Of a stretch of 64,000 nt of DNA, positions 26,374 through 39,691 are shown piece by piece. Origin of the DNA: Silvimonas amylolytica (lineage in GTDB: Bacteria > Pseudomonadota > Gammaproteobacteria > Burkholderiales > Chitinibacteraceae). Location: contig NZ_BMLY01000001.1 of NCBI RefSeq assembly GCF_014645555.1, positions 1,066,187 to 1,130,186 on the forward strand, read 5' to 3'. Under the pieces are notes generated by a model that was not told where the DNA came from, did not search any database, and worked only from the letters and a program-made list of their open reading frames with translations. The first letter of the stretch is position 1; each line of letters starts with the position of its first letter. Made by a program: the position numbers and the translations under genes.

Positions 26374-27513
26374 TCAAGCGACCAGCATGCTGCGGTGGGT
26401 GCGGCCTGAGTTGAGATAGCGGGCAATGTAGTCTTGGGACACCTCGCCGCTGTAGCGGCCATGCGCATCGACCACCGGCATCCAGGTCAGATTGTGCTCG
26501 TACAGTTTTGACAGCACGATGCGCAAGTTTTCGTTCTCGCCAGAGGCAATGCTGATGGGCTGGAGTTTGTCGGCACATACACCCGCGGCACCGCGTACAT
26601 CCTTGCGGCGCACGTAACCGAGGGGTTTGCCGGTCTCGTCTACCACGGTCAGGTGCCGCAAGTCAGCGTCATCCATAACCGTGAAGGCATTGGACAGCGG
26701 TGTATCCAGCGTGGCGGTCAGCGTCTCTTGCATGTCGGCCACTTCGCCAGCTTGTACCAGCAGTAGTCGTTTGAGGGTACGGTCTTGCCCCAGGAAGGAG
26801 GCCACAAAGTCATCCGCCGGTTGTGCCAGCAACGCGTCCGCAGTGTCTATCTGGACCAGCTTGCCCTGGCGGAACACGGCGATACGATCGCCCAGTTTGA
26901 TGGCTTCGTCGATGTCGTGACTGACCAGCATCACTGTCTTGCCCAGTTGCCGCTGCATTTGCAGGAATTCGTTCTGGATTTGTTCACGGTTGATCGGGTC
27001 GACCGCGCCGAACGGTTCATCCATCAGCAAGACGGGTGCGTCAGCGGCCAGCGCACGGATCACGCCAATACGCTGTTGCTGGCCGCCGGACATCTCACGC
27101 GGGTAGCGCGAGAGGAAGCGGTCCGGGTCCAGTGCGACCATGCCCATCAGTTCCCGGGCACGTTCGCGGCATTTCTTTTTATCCCAACCCAGCATGCGTG
27201 GCACGACCATAATGTTGTCTTCAATGGTCATGTTGGGGAACAAGCCAATCTGCTGGATCACGTAGCCGATGTTCCGGCGTAGCGTCACGGTATCAATGCC
27301 CGCGGTGTCTTCACCGTTGATCAATACCTTGCCCGATGACGGGTCGATCAAGCGGTTGATCATCTTCATGGTTGTGGTCTTGCCACACCCCGATGGCCCC
27401 AGCAGCACGCAGATTTCGCCTTCATTGACCGTGAGATTGACGTTATCCACAGCCTTGAATGGCTGGCCATTTTTCTGGGTAAAGGTCTTGCACAGGTTTT
27501 TGAGTTCGATCAT
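26374..27513 (-). CDS. osmV: quaternary-amine/osmolyte ABC importer, ATP-binding protein
   Basis: The 379-residue ATPase has Walker A GPSGCGKTT, signature MSGGQQQR and Walker B VLLMDEPFGAVDP, typical of the ProV/OpuA/OsmV group, followed by paired CBS domains (about 255-365; LTVVDETGKPLGYV and WMPVVDAHGRYSGEV). CBS domains in this group sense ionic strength or nucleotides. It overlaps the upstream permease gene by one base (TGATG). It energises import of glycine betaine, choline or a similar compound with the two permeases and binding protein upstream. Exact substrate is not evident. Confidence 0.9.
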   Translation of the reverse strand: MIELKNLCKTFTQKNGQPFKAVDNVNLTVNEGEICVLLGPSGCGKTTTMKMINRLIDPSSGKVLINGEDTAGIDTVTLRRNIGYVIQQIGLFPNMTIEDNIMVVPRMLGWDKKKCRERARELMGMVALDPDRFLSRYPREMSGGQQQRIGVIRALAADAPVLLMDEPFGAVDPINREQIQNEFLQMQRQLGKTVMLVSHDIDEAIKLGDRIAVFRQGKLVQIDTADALLAQPADDFVASFLGQDRTLKRLLLVQAGEVADMQETLTATLDTPLSNAFTVMDDADLRHLTVVDETGKPLGYVRRKDVRGAAGVCADKLQPISIASGENENLRIVLSKLYEHNLTWMPVVDAHGRYSGEVSQDYIARYLNSGRTHRSMLVA

Positions 27514-28172
27514 CAGCGGATTCCTTTTGGGGTTAACACACGCTGCAATTTGAGCAGCACCTGGTCCATGACGACGGCCAGGACGCTTACGATGACGGCG
27601 CCTGCGATCAGCTTGCGGATATCACTTTGGCTGATGCCATGCAAAATCAGGGTGCCAAGGCCACCGGCGCCGACAATGGCGGCAATCGCCATCACGCCAA
27701 TGTTGAGCACCACGGCGGTACGGATACCGCCAAAAATCAGTGGCACAGCCAGCGGCAGTTCCACCCACTTCAGGCGCTGCCAGAACGTCAGCCCGATGCC
27801 CCGGCCGGCTTCACGCACGCCAGCATCCAGTTGGGTCAGCGCTGTGTGGGTGTTGCGCACGATGGGCAGCAGTGAATACAAAAACGCGGCGGTAATGGCC
27901 GGCACTGCACCAATGCCCTGCCCGATCATGGAAAAGAGCGGGATCATCAGCCCAAACAGCGCAATCGCCGGAATGGTCAACACCAGGGTGGTCAAACTGA
28001 GCACGACGCCCGCCAGCCATTTGAAACGCACAATCACGATGCCCAGGGGCACGCCCAGCACCACCGCCAATGCCACGGCAATGCCCACCAACCGCAAATG
28101 CTGGACAGTCAGGCCCAGAATGAAGGGCACGTTGTGAATCACATAGAGGAAGGTGTCATTGATGGTCTCCAT
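27513..28172 (-). CDS. osmW: osmolyte ABC importer permease
   Basis: The 219-residue permease has five to six membrane segments and the binding-protein-dependent transport signature (VREAGRGIGLTFWQRLKWVELPLAVPLIFGG, the EAA loop). It belongs to the ProW/OpuCB/YehW group. It is translationally coupled to the ATPase gene downstream and follows the binding protein gene by 9 bases. Heterodimer formation with the permease at 29130 is expected, as in OsmVWXY and OpuC systems. Confidence 0.88.
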   Translation of the reverse strand: METINDTFLYVIHNVPFILGLTVQHLRLVGIAVALAVVLGVPLGIVIVRFKWLAGVVLSLTTLVLTIPAIALFGLMIPLFSMIGQGIGAVPAITAAFLYSLLPIVRNTHTALTQLDAGVREAGRGIGLTFWQRLKWVELPLAVPLIFGGIRTAVVLNIGVMAIAAIVGAGGLGTLILHGISQSDIRKLIAGAVIVSVLAVVMDQVLLKLQRVLTPKGIR

Positions 28173-28181
28173 GCGCCCTCC

Positions 28182-29099
28182 TTATTGAATAAGTTGATGG
28201 TCGCGCAAGAACGCAGCGGCCACTTCGTCAACGTTACGATGGTCAATGTCCACCTGGGCATTCAGCGTGGCGATGGTGTCGTTATCCAGCAGCGCGCTGA
28301 GCTTGTTCATGTCATCGGCCAGACCCGGGTTCTGCTCCAGCACTTCCTGGCGGATCACCGGTGTGGCGGCGTAGCTGGGGAAGTAATGCAGATCATCTTC
28401 CAGCACCAGCAGATCAAACCCCTTCACCCGGCCATCCGTGGTGTACACGAGACCCGCCTGCACAAAGCCATCGCGGATGGCGTTGTAAACCAGGCCAGGG
28501 TCCATCTGGCGGATTTGCGGACGCGCCAGTTCCAGCTGGTACATGGCTTGCATGGGTTTGAGGCCGTCCGGGCGACCGGCAAATTCCATATCAAAACCCA
28601 GCTGCCAGGGTGCTGCTTCAGGGTCATCTTGTACACGTTTCATCGCGGCGACGAGGTCAGACACCGTCTTGATGCCCTCCGACTCAGCCACGCTGCGCTT
28701 CATGGCCAGGGCATACGTGTTGTTCAACGGCGCCGGATCAAGCCAAACCAGACCTTTTTTGGCGTCAATGTTCTTGACGGTCTGGTAGGCCTCTTCGTCA
28801 CTCATGCGGCGGTCGATGTGGTTGTAGATGATCAACGCAGTGCCGGTGTAATCCCAGACCATATCCAGCTGTTTGTTCTCTAGCGCGTTGCGCTGGATGA
28901 TGGTGGCCAGATCAGTCGTCTGGTTGACCGTATAGCCCTTGGCCGTGAGGTACTGCGCCGTCAACGAGGCCAACACATGCTGCTCGGTAAAATTCTTGCT
29001 ACCCAGATTGATGGTGCCCGCAGCCAGCACGGGCATGGCACAGACCAGCAACACCGCGCCAAGAACACGGCGATAAAGAGCCTTGATGGAGGCTTTCAT
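28182..29099 (-). CDS. osmX: osmolyte-binding periplasmic protein (OsmX/OsmF type)
   Basis: The 305-residue protein has a signal peptide ([15 protein letters not shown]) and the OpuAC/OsmX fold: [37 protein letters not shown] and [22 protein letters not shown] 29099 follows AGGAG; the frame extending to 29120 is not needed. It binds a quaternary amine or related osmolyte in the periplasm and delivers it to the flanking permeases. The interleaved order permease-binding protein-permease-ATPase matches the osm operon. Confidence 0.9.
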   Translation of the reverse strand: MKASIKALYRRVLGAVLLVCAMPVLAAGTINLGSKNFTEQHVLASLTAQYLTAKGYTVNQTTDLATIIQRNALENKQLDMVWDYTGTALIIYNHIDRRMSDEEAYQTVKNIDAKKGLVWLDPAPLNNTYALAMKRSVAESEGIKTVSDLVAAMKRVQDDPEAAPWQLGFDMEFAGRPDGLKPMQAMYQLELARPQIRQMDPGLVYNAIRDGFVQAGLVYTTDGRVKGFDLLVLEDDLHYFPSYAATPVIRQEVLEQNPGLADDMNKLSALLDNDTIATLNAQVDIDHRNVDEVAAAFLRDHQLIQ

Positions 29100-29129
29100 G
29101 TTTTTCTCCTTGTGGTCCACGCGGCCCGG

Positions 29130-29846
29130 TCAGGCCACGCCACGCGGGGTGACCAGTTTGCCAATGCCGGCAACAGTGAGATCCAGCACCAGCGCAATCA
29201 GTGCGGTCGCCAGCGCCCCCAACATCAAAGCGACATGGTTGTTCAGATAAATGCCGGGGAAGATCAATTCGCCGTAGCTGCTGGCTCCAATCAGAAAGGC
29301 CAGCGGTGCGGTACCCACGTTGATCGCCAGCGCGATACGGATACCAGACAGCATCACCGGCAATGCATTGGGTAACTCCACGCGGAACAGCTTTTGCCGC
29401 GGTGTCATGCCCAAGGCGTTGGCGGCCTCCAGCAATGCAGGCTGCAGGCCGACCAGGCCGGCATAAGTGTTACGCACAATGGGTAACAACGACGCCAGAA
29501 ACAGCGCGACGATGGCGGGTTTGTCGCCGATGCCGACCACCACCATGGCCAGCGCCAGCACAGCCAGCGGCGGTAAGGTGTTGCCGATGTTGAACAACTG
29601 CATGCCCGATTCAGCCCAGCGGCGGGCAAACGGACGGCTTAACAGCACACCGCTGGGCACCCCGACCAGCAAGGCCAGCGCCATGGATACGCCGACCAGA
29701 TAAAGGTGGCGGTGCCCGAGATACAACAGGTCTTCCTGGTAAGGGGCAATTTGATCAGGGCCGATAACCCAGACCAGCGCGCCCAGGACGGCGGCACCGG
29801 ACACAAGACCCCAGGCCATGCGCTTGAACCACGCATTTTTTTGCAT
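29130..29846 (-). CDS. osmY: osmolyte ABC importer permease
   Basis: The 238-residue permease is the first gene of the four-gene operon, with AGGAG before its ATG. It has about six membrane segments and the EAA loop LLEAANALGMTPRQKLFRVELPNALPVMLSG. Sequence is of the YehY/OpuCD kind but only the permease core is present; E. coli YehY has a longer N-terminus. It pairs with the permease at 27513. Note that osmY here means the Salmonella osmVWXY permease, not the unrelated E. coli periplasmic OsmY. Confidence 0.86.
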   Translation of the reverse strand: MQKNAWFKRMAWGLVSGAAVLGALVWVIGPDQIAPYQEDLLYLGHRHLYLVGVSMALALLVGVPSGVLLSRPFARRWAESGMQLFNIGNTLPPLAVLALAMVVVGIGDKPAIVALFLASLLPIVRNTYAGLVGLQPALLEAANALGMTPRQKLFRVELPNALPVMLSGIRIALAINVGTAPLAFLIGASSYGELIFPGIYLNNHVALMLGALATALIALVLDLTVAGIGKLVTPRGVA

Positions 29847-30172
29847 CTGCGTCTCCTCTTGCGAAAACGGGGCAAAAGCGTCTCCCCGCGATGCGCTTGA
29901 ACGATCGCGACAACCAGAGCTGTCTGATAAAACGCCCGGGTTTACTGACTGATCCGGGCAAGAAACGCACTCTCAAGTGCGCTATGGGTGCAGCGGTGAT
30001 GACGCACCGGCCGCAGGGGCTTGCGGGTAAGCCCCGTTTGATAAGGGCCTTGTTTATAACATCTCGTTACGCGGCGATGCAAACCATGACACTCGTATCC
30101 GCGTGCGGGATTCCGCCTATGCGTTAGGCATACCGGGGGCTGCGGCGAAGTTCGCAAGCCTCGCGTAAAAAT
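29847..30172. other. intergenic region with several hairpins
   Basis: 326 bases between the alpha/beta hydrolase stop and the osm operon start, no gene seen. Hairpins: 29934-29939 with 29954-29959 (followed on the minus strand by GTTTTAT, a possible terminator for the hydrolase), 29966-29971 with 29976-29981, and 30016-30022 with 30029-30035. The osm promoter must lie near the first; no clear -35/-10 pair is visible. Confidence 0.5.
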
Positions 30173-31039
30173 TCACACCAGCTGGTTTGCAGCGCGTTTT
30201 TCATTCGCACTGCGCAAACGCTGATCGATTCTTGCGGCCGTTTTGCGCTCACGGACTTTGATCACACTGATATCCAGACGCAAATGCCGCAAGACCTCCA
30301 TCGCCACTTGGTCCCGATCGTTATCCACGCAGATCATGTGATAACTGTTCTGCACAATCACCACGCGAGTCCGGTCGTGACCAATACGCTCAGCCAGGAA
30401 GTGCGCAGAACGCGGGCTGGTCAGTTCATCCTCTGCCGCATGCACGATCAATGTCGGGCACTGGATACGGTCCAGATCCTGCTGCACCGCAGCGCGCAGA
30501 CGGTCCACCTGTTCTACGCAAGACAGCGGTACCCACGGGTAATGAAAGTTGTCTCCGCGTTCAAATTTGGCCTTGACGATGGCACGCACCAGATCACTCT
30601 TGATGCCAAACGGTTCTTCTTCCGTCACTTTCATGCGCCCTGCCAACATGGGCAGCCGGTATAACACATGCCGCACGCCGCGATACCACGGCGTGGCCCA
30701 GCCATCCAGGAACACCGGTGGTGCCAGCGCGATCAAGCGGCCTTTGTCATGCCGCACCCGTTTGGCCACCTCGATCGCGATCAACGCGCCCAGGCACATA
30801 CCGACGATGTGCAGTACATCGTATTGCGGGGCAAGCTCAAGATATTGTTTTTCAACGGCTTCCAGCCAGTCTTCCATCATCACGCCAAGCAAGTCCTGCG
30901 GCTGCCTGCCGTGGCCTGGCAATGTGATGCTGTGTGTATCCACCCCTGCTTTTTTCAGCGTTTTATGCAGGGAACCGAGGTCATATTGCGTGCCACCCAG
31001 ACCATGAACCAGCAGCACACCAATGCGTTGCTGGCTCAT
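30173..31039 (-). CDS. alpha/beta hydrolase with cysteine nucleophile
   Basis: The 288-residue protein has the alpha/beta hydrolase fold: oxyanion motif LLVHGLGGTQYDLGSL, GHGRQ, nucleophile elbow G80-M-C82-L-G84, acid Asp204 in AEDELTSP and His234 in NSYHMICVD. The nucleophile position is Cys rather than Ser, as in PHA synthases and dienelactone hydrolases; overall sequence is closer to carboxylesterases. The C-terminal tail is basic (ERKTAARIDQRL). Start ATG 31039 overlaps nothing but follows the MASE1-PAS gene by one base, so they are cotranscribed. Substrate unknown. Confidence 0.82.
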   Translation of the reverse strand: MSQQRIGVLLVHGLGGTQYDLGSLHKTLKKAGVDTHSITLPGHGRQPQDLLGVMMEDWLEAVEKQYLELAPQYDVLHIVGMCLGALIAIEVAKRVRHDKGRLIALAPPVFLDGWATPWYRGVRHVLYRLPMLAGRMKVTEEEPFGIKSDLVRAIVKAKFERGDNFHYPWVPLSCVEQVDRLRAAVQQDLDRIQCPTLIVHAAEDELTSPRSAHFLAERIGHDRTRVVIVQNSYHMICVDNDRDQVAMEVLRHLRLDISVIKVRERKTAARIDQRLRSANEKRAANQLV

Positions 31040-31040
31040 G

Positions 31041-32321
31041 TCAGTACACCCTTTGGTTAGCGGTGACAGCAAGGCGCAGCAAACCACTGACGCGGTACAC
31101 GCTATCGTCAAAATCAACGACCGGTGCGCCGGTATCTTCCAGGGTGACCCAGTCGCCATTTCCCGTTTTGAAGCGAAACGTCTGGGTAAAAGCCGCGACA
31201 CCGCCCGCCTGGCGCAAGGCGGCGTAGTCCGTCACACGCGCGCGGTCCTGCGGATGAACGCGGGCAAAGAACGCATCAAGATGCGACAACTGTTCAGCCC
31301 TCAGCCCCATCAATGCAGGCATCGGGCCAGCCCAGATGATGGCGCCGGTAACCGGGTCAACCTCGTACATCAGTTGCTGGGTGCCCAGCAACATGCCATC
31401 GGCACGGACTTTCCAGGCGAGCGCATCGGCCAGCGCGGCTTCGCGGGCGGCGTTCATGGCAGACATCAACAAACCCAGCAGCGCCGCAACAGCCAGATAA
31501 ACCTGAACCTGCAGGAGTGGGTCGCCCAGCACATTGCCGGTGTGAACAAACGGCCCGTCACCTTGCGCGGTGCTAATGCAAGCCACGGCCGACAAAGCCA
31601 GCAAAGCCGCCGTCATGCCGCGCCGCTGCCAGGACAGCGCCACCAGCACCATAAATACCAGCGGCAGGTACGACAGTTCGAAAGCGCCGGCACCAAACAG
31701 CGTTTCGGTATGGGTGTTGTCGAACGCGACGGCGGCGCTCAACAACAGCAATACAAACCATACCGCCCCGGCCATGCTTTGCCGCCCTGCCGAACGACGC
31801 GCACCAAACCCCGCCCAGGCCAGTACCAGCGGCGTACCGACCAGGGCACCGACGACCGTGGAGATGGCCAGGACGTCAACGCCGGCTGTGAGGGGCCCAA
31901 AACCCAATGCCTTGAGGCCCTCAGACCCCAACAACGCCCCCAGCACGCTCCCCAGCAGGACCAATCCGATAAACCAGCACAGCGCAGCAGGCTCAGTTAG
32001 CGCTGTGCGGCCTGGATTACGCCAACGCCACACAGCGGCAATCGATACCATCGTGCCCAGGTTGACCAGCACATAGAGCGCCGATGCAGAGACTGGACGG
32101 TGGATAAACAAACCCGCGCCAAAATGTAGCCAGCCGGCCACCACGCAGTACGCCAGCCATTCGCGGCGTGGCGCCAGCATGAGTGTCCCCAGCAACACAC
32201 CGCCGGCAGGCCAGATCAAGGTGGAATGCGTGACGGGATCGCGCGCCAGCATGCTGAACAACACCAGCGCGCCGAACGCGACAACGAAAGTCCAGATTCT
32301 GGACAGAGAGGGAAAAGACAT
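31041..32321 (-). CDS. MASE1-PAS membrane sensor without output domain
   Basis: The 426-residue protein begins with a MASE1-type sensor of about eight membrane segments (residues 1-290; STLIWPAGGVLLGTLML, SVLGALLGSEGLKALGFG, LSYLPLVFMVLVALSWQRRGM). It continues through a short helix into one PAS domain (about 310-425; YEVDPVTGAIIWAGPMPALMGL, VHPQDRARV, TFRFKTGNGDWVTLEDTGAPVVD). MASE1 proteins normally carry a kinase, GGDEF or EAL domain after the PAS; here the gene ends after PAS. The stop is one base before the hydrolase start, and no remnant of an output domain is seen in that gene. It may signal by protein contact. Confidence 0.83.
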   Translation of the reverse strand: MSFPSLSRIWTFVVAFGALVLFSMLARDPVTHSTLIWPAGGVLLGTLMLAPRREWLAYCVVAGWLHFGAGLFIHRPVSASALYVLVNLGTMVSIAAVWRWRNPGRTALTEPAALCWFIGLVLLGSVLGALLGSEGLKALGFGPLTAGVDVLAISTVVGALVGTPLVLAWAGFGARRSAGRQSMAGAVWFVLLLLSAAVAFDNTHTETLFGAGAFELSYLPLVFMVLVALSWQRRGMTAALLALSAVACISTAQGDGPFVHTGNVLGDPLLQVQVYLAVAALLGLLMSAMNAAREAALADALAWKVRADGMLLGTQQLMYEVDPVTGAIIWAGPMPALMGLRAEQLSHLDAFFARVHPQDRARVTDYAALRQAGGVAAFTQTFRFKTGNGDWVTLEDTGAPVVDFDDSVYRVSGLLRLAVTANQRVY

Positions 32322-32963
32322 GGCGGCACCTGCAGCAACAAGGGTGTGGGTAAAACGCCAGCAAAGCTGGCGACTGACCCGACACGTGTGCAGTGAGGTG
32401 CCTGTCAGCGACCCGGATTATGCAAAGTGCATGGGGATAGCTGAATGTGCGGAAGTTTAATTTGGGGTGGCCGAGTGAGGCTTAAGGTGCTGGTGTGGAA
32501 GGGGAAATTTAGATTGGCGTGCGAAGATTTGTGTTTGCGCCACGCCATCGCCATTCCGGCCTTGAACTGGCATCCTGCAGGGCCGCCGTAGTCTGGACAC
32601 CACGGGTCGCTTTTGCCATGTTGGCCGCGCGCTCCAGAGCGCTATCTGCCCACTGACTTGTCATGCTCGCGGAGGCGGGAATCCAGTCCGGCTGCTGCAG
32701 GGACTTTTGCTGAACAAGACAGGAAAACCTTGAATACCTGTTAGCGCTTTCTGCGTGAGTTTGAAGGGCAACTTGAACCCAGGGAGTCCCTTGGTGCGTA
32801 CCCCGACAAAGGCACCCGTGTACCAGCTGCCATTTGCAGCGTGGTGGCGGCGCTCCCGGGCTCTCTCTCTGCTTCGGTGCAGGGCTTTGAATGGGAAGGG
32901 GAAAAGGTCAAAAACAATGGCAACCCCGCAACCCAAACCAACAACCGGGACTGCGCACGCCCC
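32322..32963. repeat. intergenic repeat relic
   Basis: 642 bases with no supported gene. The segment about 32660-32690 (GCGGAGGCGGGAATCCAG) resembles 55250-55280 read in reverse complement. The segment 32895-32925 (GGGGAAAAGGTCAAAAACAA) matches 55125-55150. It looks like decayed copies of the same dispersed intergenic mosaic found in the galactose operon. A short minus frame 32661-32936 has no ribosome binding site. Confidence 0.55.
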
Positions 32964-33215
32964 TCAAGCCTTGAACCACACCCAGACAGCCAGGATCGCG
33001 GGCACACCAAACACCACCAGCAACATGGGTAGTTCTTCCAGCGCTGAGTATCCCGCGTGGTGCACGCCAAACCACATGTTGACCAGTGCGGCCACCAACC
33101 ACACACCAATGAAGACCTGACACACCAGCGGCACCGGCTCACTCAGCCAATGCCCTGCCAGCAGGCTAGCACCCAGCAGCAACAGCCCGGCAAGGATGAC
33201 CAGCGTGGTGTGCAT
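32964..33215 (-). CDS. small membrane protein (83 aa)
   Basis: The 83-residue protein has three predicted membrane segments (LVILAGLLLLGASLLAGHWL, VFIGVWLVAALVNMWFGV, LPMLLVVFGVPAILAVWVWF) and little else. Its ATG at 33215 lies 5 bases after the stop of the SRPBCC gene, so the two are probably cotranscribed. No family function is known to me. Hydrophobic pattern and operon spacing make it likely real. Confidence 0.75.
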   Translation of the reverse strand: MHTTLVILAGLLLLGASLLAGHWLSEPVPLVCQVFIGVWLVAALVNMWFGVHHAGYSALEELPMLLVVFGVPAILAVWVWFKA

Positions 33216-33220
33216 GACAC

Positions 33221-33628
33221 TCAGCCCCGCTCCGCCAGCTGCTTGAGCGCGGCCAGTACGTCGCTAAAATCACCCGTCACCATCGGGCCGAATTCATCCG
33301 CCTGTGGCCCGGTAATGGTCGTGCTGTAGGTAATGCGGGTCAGGTTGTCTGATAGCGGCGTGATGCGATGATCGACGATGACTTTGGTGCCATCAATGAC
33401 GGTTTCATCAGTGAAACCAGAGAGCTCGGTGACCTGGGTCAAGGTGCTGATAAAACCTTCCTGGCCAGGCGGTTGCATGGCAAACGTGGTGCCTGCCGCA
33501 AACGGGCCATGGATTTCGATGTAATCGATCCCGGCATTCCAGTTTTTCCAGCCCGGGACATCGCTCATCAACTGCCAGATGCGCGCGGGGGTGGCGTGGG
33601 TGGTAATGGATTCTTCGTGCGTCCACAT
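33221..33628 (-). CDS. SRPBCC (START-like) ligand-binding protein
   Basis: The 135-residue soluble protein has the polyketide cyclase/START-like pattern: HEESITTHATPARIWQLMSDV at the N-terminus, PGWKNWNAGIDYIEIHGPF, a central beta-sheet region and a C-terminal helix (GDFSDVLAALKQLAE). Such domains bind hydrophobic ligands in a deep pocket; some act in stress response or lipid handling. No catalytic residues can be assigned. It is coupled to the small membrane protein gene, separated by 5 bases. Confidence 0.85.
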   Translation of the reverse strand: MWTHEESITTHATPARIWQLMSDVPGWKNWNAGIDYIEIHGPFAAGTTFAMQPPGQEGFISTLTQVTELSGFTDETVIDGTKVIVDHRITPLSDNLTRITYSTTITGPQADEFGPMVTGDFSDVLAALKQLAERG

Positions 33629-33728
33629 GAGGATGACCTTTTGGCAGAGGGTACCGGGTCATCATAGGAGGTTGTGGTGACGGTTGGGTTGCTGGTTATC
33701 TGCCGCAAGCAAACACCAGCAGCAGGCT

Positions 33729-34700
33729 TCAATTTCTCTCTACCACCATCAACCCCGCCCGCAATCCCACCTTCACTTTCGGATTCGGGAACACGATCCG
33801 TTCCTCTTCATGGGTCACGGCATATTGGTAATCCCCGTCCGTCGCAATCAACGTGCCTTTGGGATAGGGCGTGAAGTTGGCCATTTGTGAGCCAACAACC
33901 AGCACGAACCGCTCGCTCAACTTGTCCAGCTGCCCCACTACGTCAAAAACCCGTGGTCTCAGACCGTCGGCAGGCAATGGCTGAGCGGCCAGCATCAGCC
34001 GCAACCCGAGTGCCACTTTGGCAAAGCGGCTCAAGTCATTCATGCCAAACGGCATCACCTTGCCCAGTTCCAGGGTGGCTGCCAATGCGTTGTGCTGGCT
34101 GCAGCTGAAATAGGTAAAGGTATTGGAACGCTCGCGATGGTTGAGTACCGCCGAGATATCCAGCGCCGCCAGCCAATCGAACACGCTGTCGCCATAGGGC
34201 GCATCTCGATGCGGCAATAACGCAAAGCGCTCAAACACAGAGGGGCGAATCGCCGTGTGCAGATCCAGGTGCCAGCGCGCACCCGCAGCGTCGTCAAAGA
34301 ACGCGGCGACGGCATGTTCCAGTGCGGCAGCGCGGGGGGATTCGGCGCTTTGCGGCAGATCACGATGGGCGCCGCAAAACAGCCGGTTCAGGTCGTCATC
34401 CAGATAGCGTTTGCCCGCACTCATGGCGGGCGCGTTACCAAACAGCACCAGCACGCGCACCGCCAGCGGCAAGGTGCCATTGGCCATGTCAGTGATCAGG
34501 TCACGCAGGATTTCGATGGGCGCGGTTTCATCGCCATGTATACCGGCTGACAGCACCATATGGGTGTCGACCTGGTGCGGCGGTGCCAGTTCCAGCATGC
34601 CCTGCCCCAACCAGCGCCAGCGTATGCCAGACGCCGCGACACCGGCGATCTCGTCCGGGGTTTCGTTACGCAGGGTGAAGTGCAGGAAGTCCTCAAGCAT
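33729..34700 (-). CDS. astE: succinylglutamate desuccinylase
   Basis: The 323-residue zinc hydrolase is the last enzyme of the arginine succinyltransferase pathway, splitting N-succinylglutamate into succinate and glutamate in the cytoplasm. Zinc ligands are seen in SAGIHGDETAPIEI (His, Glu) and WHLDLHTAIRPS (His), and catalytic Glu in AATLELGKVMPFG. Length matches AstE (about 320-340). It follows astB by 2 bases at the end of the five-gene operon. Compare the separate AstE-like deacylase at 46114. Confidence 0.95.
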   Translation of the reverse strand: MLEDFLHFTLRNETPDEIAGVAASGIRWRWLGQGMLELAPPHQVDTHMVLSAGIHGDETAPIEILRDLITDMANGTLPLAVRVLVLFGNAPAMSAGKRYLDDDLNRLFCGAHRDLPQSAESPRAAALEHAVAAFFDDAAGARWHLDLHTAIRPSVFERFALLPHRDAPYGDSVFDWLAALDISAVLNHRERSNTFTYFSCSQHNALAATLELGKVMPFGMNDLSRFAKVALGLRLMLAAQPLPADGLRPRVFDVVGQLDKLSERFVLVVGSQMANFTPYPKGTLIATDGDYQYAVTHEEERIVFPNPKVKVGLRAGLMVVERN

Positions 34701-34702
34701 GC

Positions 34703-38565
<3,863 letters not shown>

Positions 38566-38569
<4 letters not shown>

Positions 38570-39603
38570 GCGCGGGCTCCTTGCAGTTGCAGCGGTACAC
38601 AGCAAAATTCATCGCCCACGGCCAGTTCCAGTAGTTGCGCAGTGCCGTCAGGCAAAGCCACGTCGTCGGGAAGCTCCTCCGGCAACTCCACCACGGCACA
38701 GCGGAAGTCCTCACACAAGGTATTGGCGAGCAGCCAGCGTGTAGCGCCTTCGGCGGCTTCATTAGCAGACAGCGTGTGACGCTCGCTACGGCGGACGGAT
38801 TCGCACATGTCTACAGCGGCGGTCAGCACCGGGCCTGCATCGAAAATATCGACAAATCCATCGGGTTCGAAGCCTTCTTCGAGGTGGATGGTGTACGGCA
38901 ACTCCGCATGCGGATGGGGTTCGCCCAATACGCACTGCGCAGCGGGTGGCAACAGCGGTACGTAAAGCGGGTAATTGGGCATGACTTCGGCAATGAAGGT
39001 GGCACTACGGCCGCCGGATGCGATCTCGACATCGGCAAAATCACGCTGGAAGAACTTGCGGCCGACGGCTTCCCAGAAAGGCGAGTCGCCATGCTCATCG
39101 GCCATACCGAGCAATACGGTGAAGATTTCTGGTGCAAAACGCTCGCGGTGCTGCGCCACGAACAAAAGACGGGCACGGGACAGCAAACGCGTGGCCGTCG
39201 TGCCGCTCAGTTGTGGATCAATGTAATACCCCGTCAGCCGGCTTTTGCCGGTGAGTTGGTGCGAGATCGTCAGCGCATGCACTTTGCGATTGACCTTCAA
39301 CTCACGGGAAGCGTGAATCAGCGCGTCATTGCGAAACGCATAGAATGGCTCGCTATAGCCAGCCGACGCGACGATGCTGGCCGTTCCCAAAAGACGGCCA
39401 CTGTCGGTGTCTTCCAGCACAAAGAGGTAAAATTCTTCGCCTGGCGTTGCCACGTCGGCACGGAAAGAATCCTGTGATAGCGCCAGGCGCTTTTCCAGCG
39501 CTGCGCGGTCTGGCGGCAAGGAGTGCAACAGCGGTCGCGCCGCGCGCGCCATCACTTCAAGCTGGTCCAGGTCTGAGAGTCTGCCAGGTCTTACCAGGAG
39601 CAT
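38566..39603 (-). CDS. aruF: arginine/ornithine N-succinyltransferase, alpha subunit
   Basis: The 345-residue protein is the first gene of the operon and a paralogue of the next one. It shows LLVRPGRLSDLDQLEVMARAA, GYSEPFYAFRNDALIHASRELKVN, LTGKSRLTGYYIDP, GDSPFWEAVGRKFF, AEVMPNYPLYVPLLPPAAQ and FVDIFDAGPVLTAAVD, matching AruF. I start at ATG 39603 (MLLVRPG), which fits family N-termini; ATG 39615 is in frame. With AruG it performs the first committed step of arginine degradation. The 216-base gap upstream contains a candidate operator at 39692 and must hold the promoter. Confidence 0.92.
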
Positions 39604-39691
39604 GAGGCCATCCATTTGAAAACGGGGTGCACACGATTTGGGCACCCTGTCATTCTAGAAATTGCGCAGTGCGGCATCTTGCCTGTTCACG

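Noticed and set aside
28098..28883. 261-residue plus-strand frame opposite osmX/osmW
   Set aside because: Antisense to two recognised genes and without a ribosome binding site.
32661..32936. 91-residue minus frame in the 32.3-33.0 kb gap
   Set aside because: Overlaps sequence similar to dispersed repeats and lacks a ribosome binding site.
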